DNA of 10,094 nucleotides from Saccoglossus kowalevskii. Its lineage: Eukaryota; Hemichordata; Enteropneusta; Harrimaniidae. A model generated the notes under the pieces. The model was not told the origin of the DNA. It ran no database searches and saw only the letters and a program-made list of their open reading frames with translations. Position 1 is the first letter of the stretch. Each line of letters starts with the position of its first letter. Below, piece by piece: positions 1 through 8,602 of this stretch. The position numbers and the translations under genes are program-made. The stretch is taken from positions 514,112 through 524,205 of the forward strand of contig NW_003126386.1 in NCBI RefSeq assembly GCF_000003605.2, given 5' to 3'.

Positions 1-94
1 TGAGTGCTTTCACCCACCATTATGACATAGATGATATTCCTTACTGAAGTACGCAACTTAATGGACTGGTGTGTTGACAGAAACAATGAGGCAG

Positions 95-141
95 CCAATC
101 AGAACCAGGCAGTATATTAAAGCGCCAGTCGTTGCACGTCA
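95..141 (+). promoter_or_regulatory. Promoter-like motif order: CCAAT, TATATTAAA, CACGTCA
   Basis: A CCAAT box (95-99, in CCAATCAG), a TATA-like TATATTAAA (113-121) and a CRE-like CACGTCA (135-141) follow one another in a locally GC-richer stretch at the left edge. No plausible gene starts downstream on the plus strand: the ATG at 141 gives only 18 codons. The call rests on motifs alone and is weak. Confidence 0.15.
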
Positions 142-997
142 TGGGTTTTATAGCTTGTTTACACAAAATTCTATGTTTTAAAATAGTGAAAACATAACCA
201 CTGAATGAATTCTACACAAAAAAGCTGAAAAGAGACAACTCAAATTGAAAGAAAAACTACTGTAAAATGTACAGTATCAGGTAGGTATTAAAAAAAACAT
301 TATAGTGGTCAAATAATACAATAAATAAAATCTACAATATAAAACGTAATAAATATAAATAGTAGCACTGAAAAAATAAACTATTCTACACTGTTCAGCC
401 ATGGTTGGATAAAAAAAAAGGGACTTGAGATTACCAGTGTGTTGCATGTTAGTGACATGCATTTTGTGGTTTGGAATGTATTGTGTCCTATTGCCATATA
501 TTGAAGTCAGAGAAACCGAGATGATGACCATCTCAAAACTGAAACAATGCATTTGTATTTTGTTGCTGGTGTGCAAGATTGAAGTAGGACCGTTTATGCT
601 GTATTGTAAAAAAAAAAAAATTGCATTAAGGATGCTGAAGACCTTCTTGATGTTTTTTGGTAATAATATTCCTGTTTTGTTTTGTTTTTAAAAAAACTTG
701 TTTCATTCACACTCACTAAATTAAAGATCTGCATGATCAGATGATCGCAAGATAGACCAACGTTCAATTTACATAATCACATATTCAACTCTGAAAATGT
801 TTAACGGTTCCAAATTACAAAGTGAGTAAAATGAAACATTTCAGATATAACAACTCTTAAAGATGGTTTTGCGACAATTTCTGACACTTTTCGAAATTAT
901 TCTTTGTGATTCACTGTTTTTAAATTTTTAAAACTTGAGGTGCTCAAACTAGTTTTTTAATTATGTACTCAAAATAGCTGCCAAAGTAGGGTTGCAA

Positions 998-1053
998 ATG
1001 CAAATCGCCAAGTCATTGTTTCCAAGGAAACCAATTTGGGCACACCCAATTTC
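998..1053. promoter_or_regulatory. Cluster of octamer, Sox-like and palindromic sites (candidate downstream enhancer)
   Basis: Within 56 bases there is a perfect POU octamer ATGCAAAT (998-1005), a Sox-like CATTGTT (1014-1020) overlapping a near-palindrome GTTTCC-aa-GGAAAC (1018-1031), and a CCAATTTGGG-caca-CCCAATTT arrangement just after. The patch is richer in G and C than its surroundings. Such clusters are expected in enhancers of developmental genes, but short motifs also arise by chance, and no conservation data are available here. Confidence 0.25.
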
Positions 1054-2160
1054 CCGTTTAAAAAAATGTTAGCGAGTTTGTCATTGAAAATACATTTCTA
1101 ATGGCAGATTTAGAACAAAGATTTACACGAATTGCATAATAATAAATGAACAGATGAACTGCTATACTGATTATTTAAATTCTCATGAATTTGTCTGCGG
1201 ACAATGATTTGATATTCAATAAAAATAAGTAGAGCGTAGGGAGAAATATTCAGCACGTTCAATTTTAGCAGACGTTTCATGGATATTCACTAGGAAGGAA
1301 AGAAATATTGTTCAATTTACTGGATTGTAAGTTAGCTAGTGATGAAAATAAAATAATTAAGCCCTACATGATAGATAGTTTAGCATCTAAAGATGTTCTA
1401 TGAGGAATTCATACCTGTTTGTGTGGCTAATTAATTATTTAAAATACATGCAAATATTCTCATCAAAATTGACAATAGTCAAATTTGCACACACCACTGA
1501 AACTCAATATATGTATGTATTCTATAAAATGACCATTATTATCAAAATAAGATTCTAAAGCATCCTTAAAGCAGTGTTATTAGAATCTCAGTACGGAGCC
1601 TACCAAAACAAACTTTTTTTTTTATACACCTCTATTGGTGATGCGCTTCAAATAGAAGACAAACGTTATTATCTACCCGATGTTCAATTGTGCTCCAAAC
1701 ACAACAGCAATATCAGTTGACCTCTCTTGACCCTGTTTAGGCTATTTTGCATTCATAGCAGTTGATTGGTTATATAATCTAAGATAAGAGGCCTAGTCTG
1801 TGCAAATATAATTGACCTCTATATCTGGCTCTGCAGCTGTTATTTTGGGCTTATTTTACTTCCTAGACACTAAAGCTGGATTAAAACAGGAAGGGAAATC
1901 ATGTTACCAGAAACGTAATTAATTGGGGGGAGGAAGGGGTAAGGGCTCAACATGAATCAAATATCACCATTAGATGAAACGAGCATGTGACATTGGATGT
2001 TCCACGTATGGCGATGTGCAAAGCATTTAAAATATTGAATAAGAATATACAGTTACTGCATGGAGTTGGGTATATAGGTCAAAGGTTATTTGAAACTATA
2101 AATCACCAAAGATTTTAGAATTAAAACACTTCATCAGCGACAGATTCAAAGTGTAATCTA

Positions 2161-2179
2161 CACCTGCGTTTCACAGGTG
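2161..2179. promoter_or_regulatory. Inverted pair of E-boxes CACCTG / CAGGTG
   Basis: CACCTG at 2161-2166 and CAGGTG at 2174-2179 are exact reverse complements separated by seven bases. CAGGTG is the core bound by Snail-family zinc fingers and E-protein bHLH factors. The pairing may be chance. Confidence 0.25.
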
Positions 2180-2955
2180 GTGTACCCAATGATTTTCTCA
2201 AGTTGAGAGGTTATTTTAAACATCAAAAAAATGTTGAAAATAAAGAAATTAATTTTCTTCATTTTTAAACAATGTTGTTTATCAATATGATGTAAGAATT
2301 ATATGTAGCAAATTCTTGATAATTGCAGAGAAAGTATCGAAATTACAGTAAGCACCAAAGTCCTGGGAGCATACACATAACTGGCAAAAAAAACAACAAA
2401 CTCATAGCTGTAATGACTCGGACCCACTCTGACCACTGTCTCCCGTCAACAGAACTATCGCAATCACTATAAATGCGTACGAGAAATTCAGCAAAATATC
2501 CAATCATTGTCTCCAATGCAGTGTCTGAAATTCAACAGAAATCATGATGTGATACTGTATTCGCTCTACCAATATCACATGCTATGTTTCATGCGTGATT
2601 TTAAAAGCGTAAATACATATGGAGTACTGTTGTACGTATTATACAAGTACGGAGGAACCATATTGATAAAAACACTGACCCTAAAATAAGTTAAAAGATG
2701 TCAATTCGATATTGACGAAGTCATATAATAGAAAATGTTTTATAAACTTTCTTAAAAAAAAAAAAGAATGTTCAGTGAATCTATTGCTTGTACATTTTGT
2801 GAATGTGTCCCACAAATTATAGGATCATACCAAAATATGAAAAGGTGGGATAGCTGGATTTACGAAGGGGCTGATATCTTATCAGCCAAGAAATTGCAGA
2901 ATTTGTTAAAAGTGAGTGCAAACCCAGATTCATTCGTCCTCTCACCGCGACTTAT

Positions 2956-2961
2956 TTTATA
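2956..2961 (-). terminator. Variant poly(A) signal candidate (TATAAA)
   Basis: Reads TATAAA on the minus strand, about 460 bases after the stop codon. Another TATAAA lies at 2744-2739 and an ATTAAA at 961-956. Since I found no AATAAA on this strand between the stop codon and the window edge, one of these variants may serve, but none can be chosen from sequence alone. Confidence 0.15.
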
Positions 2962-3422
2962 ACCTTGCATTCTTCTATGAATGGGTAAGAAAATTTCTTT
3001 TCTACAATTATTATATGTAACTTACTAATCCCGTATGCAAATGTTTGTGTGTACTTTAGTTCCTGGTGATTAGTACTACACCATCCCAGGGGGAAAAAAT
3101 TTCAATAATGCTTGGTTAAAAATTCATTCAAACTTACAGATACAGAAAAATTGCAAAATTATTTTCAAAAAAATATTTTTGACATAAAAGACTGAAGTAC
3201 TTACAGACAAAACAAACTGCTCTGTCATGTCTGCTTGTCCTTATACTTAGAACATATATCAATTTAAGTAACAAGATTATAATTCAAAAAACAAAAAGCA
3301 CGTCACATATTGTAACACATGTTTCTGTCCCTGCTATAACTTATGGGTTTCTTTCATACACACCCATAGCAAACATTTGTTATAAAGTCACTTTTTAAAT
3401 AAAAAAACAAATTGAATAGCAA

Positions 3423-6223
3423 TCAAATCGCGGCATTGACAAGTTTATCAATTTCTTCAAGCGGATTTGAGGCCACATCGTCATTGCCCATAATCGGGCC
3501 AAACAAAGCAATTTTCAGTCCACACTCTGTCTCTCCATCAGGTGTCCCTGTATTGTCTATCCTACTGGACTGCCTACTTCCTGGAGACTGCCTCCCAACT
3601 ACAGCGTTTTGCACCAGTTTATTCATGGCCTTCAAAGGGTCATCATTCTGTCCTTCATATGCACCTGTTCCCATGGGCAACACCCCACCCTTGGTTGTTG
3701 CTAGGTAACCGTTTTGATTGACCTGTGGATACACTGTCCTCGGTGCATCTACTGCATCACAGGAGGTCACGCTGTGTTTTGATTTTGTCAACCTTTCGGG
3801 AGAACAGTTTTTAGTTTTATTTCTATCTCTGACTCTCCCCTCAGAGGAGGCTTCCAGTGGGGTAATCATGTACTCTTGCTTGACTTTTTTATTTGATATG
3901 CTGTGAACTCTCGGAGATCGCCTAACCGACTCACTACTTGTTTGCTCAGTTTTAATTTTACTAGCAAGGCCTTCATACCGTGACTCAACTTTGGCCTTAT
4001 TTTCTGTATCAGTTTTTTTCTTTTTCACCGTTAATGCTAGCGGTTCAGCCTGTACCTCCATTGTGTCCCTGGGTTCTGCTTTAATGGTAACAAGTGGTGC
4101 TGCGTTGTAAGTCCTATTATTATTATCCCTACTGTTGCTTTCATTTTTGTTGTTCCTGGGCTGTTTTGGCATGGAGAAATCCAGCGGTTTATCTTCACTT
4201 GCCATAGTGGCAAAAAAATTGCAATTTCGGTCGTTGCAATTGTTGCTGCGGTTACACTGACCAGAGGCATGTGAACTCTTGAGGGGAACCGGGCAATCAT
4301 ACGAGGGGTTATTTAAATTCATTGGCAAATGTGTCCAGTGTACTGTATGTGCCCTCTCTGGGAGTTTCATTGACATTGGAATGTTATTGGCAGTTCTCAT
4401 AGAAAACCTCCCCATAGTAGCTCCGTGAACCAGTGCTTCCAAGTTTCCTAGAGGATTCAAATTGTTCCGCATTTGGAATTCAAAATGATCAGGATTAAGG
4501 TATTTAACTTCCCTACTCCTATTTGTGGGAATCCGAATGTCAGGTTCTGGGACATTATGAGTAGAAGTAGGATTCTTTGCTGCGATTTCGTCCGTCAATG
4601 GTGGTGTGTTTCTTAGTCTCTGCTTTAGCTGAGGGGATTCACTTCTCCCCTCTGAGTGATCAGGTGTTTCGGCTTCACGTTTGATAGAATGCGAAATAAC
4701 CTTTGATTTCACATGTGTATAAATACCGTTACTTGTCGGTACCGTTGAAACAAGTTCCCACTTCACCATGTTGCCATTTGCTTCCAAGGGCATGGTAGAC
4801 TGTGAGAGCAAGCCATCATCACTCGTCTTTTGATAATGTCCCGTTATTGTCATGTGTTTCGTCAGTGAGTGGATATTATCAAAGGAATGGTCACATGCAA
4901 GGCATCTTAGCACCCGAGAATTATTAGTCTTATTTTGAAGACGTGCACGAACTGTCATACCTCTGTGGTTGGAATGATTGGGGGGCATGGGTGTAGACAA
5001 ACCATCTAACACAGTCCTATGGGTAGTGATGGGAGACATGTTTACTGTACTTGAATGAGTCTTTGCTTCAGACGCTACCTTTCTTATCGCCCTGGCCGCC
5101 GCGATCACTGGAGGATCAGATACAATGACTCGCATTTTCTTCTCTGACTCAACCAGTGGGTTTTCCTCCTTTTCCTCAGGAATGAGCTCCTCAGCCTCTT
5201 GCTCTTGTTGTAGTTGTTCTTGCTGCTGCTGTAACAGTGTTTCAGTCTTGTAGCCGGGAACACGACTGAAGTGCTCCGTTTCCATCATGTGCATTGTCAG
5301 GTCCTGCAGGTTATCAAAGGAACGGTTACACACCATACATTTCATGACTTTGTCCACCTGAATCTCCTCCTCATAATCCAAATGATGCGTTTTCGGCTTT
5401 TTTCTACGGTTTCCCCGGTTTGGATTAAAATGCTTTAATTCTTTCATATGTAGGGTGAGGGCAAGCAAAGTAGGAAAAGTTTTTGAGCACTGCTTACAGC
5501 GCAAGTTACACACATTCGTCCCAGTCTCAGTTGATCGTTTTTGCTGTCTACGCAAAAAACATTTACTAAACAATTGACCATTAGGGCCGATACATAAATC
5601 GTATCCTTTACATGTACTGACGTCATTAACTGATGGATCAAGTGGCCGCCCCGTAATATGACCAGTCTCTTGCAGGTGTACCAGGAGTTCATCGTTACTC
5701 ACAAACCTGCTGTTACATTCCAAACAGTGGGAAATAGTTTCTTCTCCCATGTTCTCAGCTGACATCATTTCCTGTACTGACTGCACCCACGTGGCATGGG
5801 CGGCCGATAAATTAGTCTGTTCACCTGATTTCAGCGCAATTGATGCTGCAACAGCTGCAGCCTGCGCGTTCGCTTCATCAGAGTCTCTCTCCTGAACTCC
5901 ATTTGGCGGAGTACTCGGTAGATAGTGGACGATATGATGGGGTTCCACTGTTGCTTTTAATCCCATCAATCCACTAAGATTAAGTGGCCTATCTTCCTCA
6001 TCACTATAATCACTTAAAGTGTCTCTCTCATCCCGATAAGATTCCTGTCTTCCGCCATTTCCTCTTTCATAATTCTTCTTCCTTTTAATATATTTTCTAA
6101 TGCCATACTTTTCTCCATCACCTTCATCGTCTGCATCTTCTGCATCCATGGAAACATTACAAACATCGTCGTCGTCCAGTTTATCGTCATCTACGTCCAT
6201 CTCCTGCCCTGTTTCCAAACAGG
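3423..6223 (-). CDS. tsh: Teashirt/Tiptop-family C2H2 zinc-finger repressor, large 3' exon (5' end of the CDS missing)
   Basis: Single open exon encoding about 932 residues, ending in TGA at 3425-3423. Residue numbers here count the TTG-encoded Leu at 6218 as 1. Order of parts: acidic Asp/Glu-rich N-terminus (7-35); basic patch RKYIKRKK (41-48), a likely nuclear signal; PLNLS (78-82); Ala-rich stretch (118-127); four fingers, all C-x2-C-x12-H-x5-H, at 165-187, 241-263, 294-316 and 439-461; Gln-rich stretch (330-340); PLDFS (678-682); a basic, Ser-rich tail. Wide-spaced fingers with the x12/x5 spacing, the SFDN core and an HF-SRVPGYK linker are hallmarks of Teashirt proteins, which are nuclear regulators of trunk, limb and eye patterning and repress partly through CtBP. 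There is no homeodomain, unlike vertebrate TSHZ. The frame runs up to an AG acceptor at 6225-6224 and starts with two bases of a split codon (phase 1 intron), so a short upstream exon probably supplies the first residues. The ATG at 6203 has purine -3 and G +4 and is a fallback start. Family call is firm; tsh versus tiptop naming is not, as many invertebrates have a single gene. Confidence 0.93.
4173..4187 (-). other. PLDFS, candidate CtBP-binding motif 2
   Basis: Residues 678-682 read PLDFS, preceded by EDK and followed by a MPK basic context. It keeps the key Pro, Leu, Asp and Ser of PxDLS with Phe at the fourth place. A third, weaker relative, PLALT (residues 726-730, bases 4043-4029), lies 43 residues further on just before a basic VKKKK run. 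The position in the C-terminal half fits a repressor region. Confidence 0.55.
4836..5726 (-). other. Array of four Teashirt-type C2H2 zinc fingers
   Basis: Finger 1 at 5726-5658 (Cys165, Cys168, His181, His187), finger 2 at 5498-5430 (Cys241, Cys244, His257, His263), finger 3 at 5339-5271 (Cys294, Cys297, His310, His316) and finger 4 at 4904-4836 (Cys439, Cys442, His455, His461). All metal ligands are intact and all four share the identical spacing. The linkers are long (53, 30 and 122 residues) instead of the 7-residue TGEKP type, so the fingers probably do not bind DNA as a continuous array. Fingers 3 and 4 share the pattern C-x2-C-x2-SFDN-x3-LT-x-HM-x2-T-x-H and look like duplicates of one another. 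Finger 1 is the most divergent. Confidence 0.93.
5973..5987 (-). other. PLNLS, candidate CtBP-binding motif 1
   Basis: Residues 78-82 read PLNLS, close to the CtBP docking consensus PxDLS, with Asn in place of Asp. It follows an acidic Ser/Asp/Glu stretch (69-76, SDYSDEED) with possible casein kinase 2 sites. Drosophila Teashirt is known to recruit CtBP through such a motif. Binding here is inferred from sequence only. Confidence 0.5.
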
Positions 6224-6256
6224 CTGCAAAAAAACAAAATGTATATTAATAAATAT
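6224..6256 (-). other. 3' splice site of the upstream intron
   Basis: On the minus strand a T-rich tract (TTTTGTTTTTTTGCAG) ends in AG at 6225-6224, directly before the coding exon. A TTAAT-type branch-point candidate lies about 20-30 bases upstream, near 6245-6253. The gene's reading frame meets a TAA at 6248-6246 with no ATG between it and the exon, so the frame cannot start in this flank. That supports splicing here. The first exon base is 6223 and the intron phase is 1. Confidence 0.85.
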
Positions 6257-6483
6257 TTAACTTTCTAAAGTAAGACATGATTTTTAAAAAACGAGCCTTC
6301 ATTATTTTTCAACAAATGTTGATCAAAATCTAATGAAAGAAAAATATTTCAACATATTTTTAAAATTTTTCAAATGCTGACATACATATATTAGTGTCCA
6401 TGTAAATGTACCACTGAATTATAAATTAGGTCATCTCGGAGAAATGCATGGGACAGAGCTCTGGCAGGAGCAATACAGATCAT

Positions 6484-6680
6484 TAATATTAATCTTTGAA
6501 ACAGAACATTGATCAAAGACATCTCACATTAAAACTTACATGGAACACCTAAACTGATGATTTCCTCAGACAGACGTACAGAAAAGGTCTAGCCTTTTCC
6601 TCTATTCTAAGAAGTAAAACTACTTTGAATGGTCAAAGGTCAAAGACTGAAACATGTCTCACTGAACACTCAAAGGAAAT
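6484..6680. repeat. Tandem intronic duplication, copy 1
   Basis: Aligns along its whole length with 6709-6909 at an offset of 223-229 bases. Shared blocks in the same order include taatattaat, atcaaagaca, aacttac, a degenerate ctgatRatttcct, agccttttcctctatt, taaaactacttt, gtcaaaggtca, ctgaaac and caaaggaaat. Small indels and many substitutions show the duplication is old. This copy contains a DR1-like site at 6630-6642 (TGGTCA-A-AGGTCA) and, on the minus strand, GTAAGT at 6539-6534. Confidence 0.88.
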
Positions 6681-6708
6681 GGGGGAAATGATTTGGATTT
6701 ACTGATAA

Positions 6709-6909
6709 TAATATTAATTATTGGAAGACCATTTATCAAAGACACCTCGCGTAACAACTTACTGGGAATACCTAGACTGATAATTTCCTAAGTATTGAGA
6801 AGACAAACTAAGAAGATACAGCCTTTTCCTCTATTTAGAGAAATAAAACTACTTTAACTTGTCAAAGGTCATACACTGAAACTTGTCAAAATTGCACACC
6901 AAAGGAAAT
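6709..6909. repeat. Tandem intronic duplication, copy 2
   Basis: Second copy of the element at 6484-6680, separated from it by about 28 bases. It keeps the minus-strand GTAAGT (6762-6757), the agccttttcctctatt block and the GTCAAAGGTCA core (6861-6871), though the first half-site is weaker (TTGTCA). I saw no third copy nearby and no terminal inverted repeats, so a local duplication is more likely than two insertions of a mobile element. Confidence 0.88.
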
Positions 6910-7447
6910 GACTTTACATGTGCAATGTACACCCGACAGAGTCAGACAGATTTTTTCCAAGCTTTCATTGCATTTATATAGCTTTCCAGTTTACACACAG
7001 TTTGGTTTTACTGTAGTTTTTAAATTCCCTGTGAGCATTCTTTCAGTAACATGGTAATAGAAAATTGTCTACAGTAAGTGGATATTTCAAATGATGAATA
7101 TAGATATCAATTTTCCCTTTTGACTTCACAAATGACATCAGAAGGCAATTCTACTAAGATATATCTTCACCTTCATTGGGCGAGTCACTGGTAAGTCAAT
7201 ATACTTCGATGTTACAAATTTATGGCAATACATTAACAGAAAGCAGTGCAAATATTGAAATAAACCTGATAAAGGGAATATGCTCATTTTCAATGTGAGC
7301 TTTACAATCACAAATCTGTCAAACAGCTGGGTAGATATTTTGATTTAAATTTTAATACTGTTGTTTTTATTTAAAAAAATCAAAAACTGAGAACTGGTAA
7401 ATCATTTCATGATTTTGAATGCACTAATTATTCACTAGTTTTTAAAA

Positions 7448-7595
7448 TCAGAATTTTCGTTGATAAGTAAAAATTTGCAATAACAATAGAATTCCACGTT
7501 TTCCTGCGAAGTTTCTGAACTTCGAAACCCAAAATATCAAAATAGCGAAAATTAAATTCTGGTGAAAATAAATGGTTTCACGGTATAAATATATA
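7448..7595. repeat. Degenerate MITE-like repeat with inverted internal words
   Basis: CAGAATTTTCG at 7449-7459 is roughly inverted by GCGAAAATTAAATTCTG at 7545-7561, and a perfect 7-bp hairpin CGAAGTT-TCTG-AACTTCG sits between them at 7507-7524. The right part carries GCGAAAAT and GTGAAAATAAATGG followed by TTTCACGGTA, which resembles interspersed GCGAAAATAAA-type repeats that I recall from mollusc genomes. No coding capacity. The boundaries are uncertain and no target-site duplication could be fixed. Confidence 0.4.
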
Positions 7596-7610
7596 TATTT
7601 ATATATATTT
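7585..7610. repeat. AT palindromic microsatellite
   Basis: An alternating A/T run with two TTT interruptions, including the perfect palindrome AAATATATATATTT at 7587-7600. It sits at the right edge of the MITE-like patch, a common place for such tracts. It could extrude as a cruciform. Confidence 0.8.
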
Positions 7611-8602
7611 GTGTCCAATATAAATTAAAGGAAACCACCATATCAAGCTTGTTTTTTAAATCCACACAAAAGTTTATGAATACAATTAGCAAAATTAAAT
7701 CTCACCCCAATTAATATCAAAAAACAATATAGTCTGCAGTGTAAAGTTTGTCTGGCTTTACAAATTTCAGCCGCATAACAGATACCGCGTTCAAAGACAT
7801 TAATGCCAATTTACATTCAGTGATTTATGTGTTCCCGCTTTTCAAATACAGTCCCTGGAAAGAAGTCATAAATCAGCGAATAATAAAATTCCCCTTATGC
7901 AATGGAGTGCACATATTAAATTACCGACAGCAAGAGACACACTAAACATCCATCAAACTTGGTAGAGAAATTTACATGATATCAAAATTCAATCAGAAAA
8001 ATAAGAAAAGAAACACAATATCAGATACTCGAAAAAAAATTATAAATTATAAATAAACAAAAGTTTAGTTTACTCAGATTAGATAAATAAACGAAGAAAA
8101 ATATTCAGAGTATTTTTTATTCTATCATTTTGTGTTAATTCTAATGATCAAGATAAAATTCTAAGATAAAAGTTGAGACTATGAATAATGATGCTTTGTA
8201 CATTAATGAATAAAATAACGATACATCATTATTTGTGTAATGTATGTTCCTGACACAGGTTTCTTTTTTGTTTTAACTTCTATTATCTGTTGCATCTTTT
8301 ACAAGACTGCACAGATTCTTATATGCCCAAACGATGCTCAAACCTCATGCAAAACAAAACATATACACCGTAATTACTCTATTTGATGTGCAAATATAAT
8401 AGAAGCACATATATAAACTAAATATTGCATTTATCATACCGGATCATTAAAATAAAACTTACTTTGACACTTAATATATTTTGTACACATGCTACTAATA
8501 AGGAAAATACCGTTTCAAATTTGACTTGTTTTCTTTTTTTATTTGAACTAAATCAAAAGTTGAGTTGTCTGTATGTTTTTAAGTAGAGTGGAGACAATGG
8601 TC

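Larger units (their letters stand above)
1..3422. other. AT-rich downstream flank: 3' UTR and probable intergenic DNA, no other gene seen
   Basis: The flank is AT-rich, with A or T runs at 411-419, 608-620, 1614-1623 and 2754-2765, and stop codons are dense in all frames. Short open stretches (for example 425-691, 2507-2689 and 2768-2962) have no recognisable domain and no coding-like composition. The part next to 3422 must hold the 3' UTR of the tsh exon, but its end cannot be placed: I found no TTTATT (AATAAA on the minus strand) anywhere in 1-3422. No RNA gene, transposon ORF or tandem array was recognised. Confidence 0.75.

Noticed and set aside
425-691. 88-codon plus-strand open stretch with hydrophobic residues
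   Set aside because: Composition follows the AT-rich background, it includes translated A and T runs, and no family is recognisable.
1925-1945. G-rich stretch (G6, GG, G4, G3) considered as a second G-quadruplex
   Set aside because: Only three tracts reach three G with usable loops, so a stable four-tract structure is not supported.
2768-2962. Plus-strand 64-codon open stretch starting with ATG after an A12 run, with a GTGAGT donor-like word near 2911
   Set aside because: No recognisable domain, no acceptor with a convincing polypyrimidine tract before it, and such lengths arise by chance in this DNA.
3412-3906. Plus-strand open stretches antisense to the C-terminal part of tsh
   Set aside because: They mirror the codon structure of the real minus-strand exon and have no features of their own.
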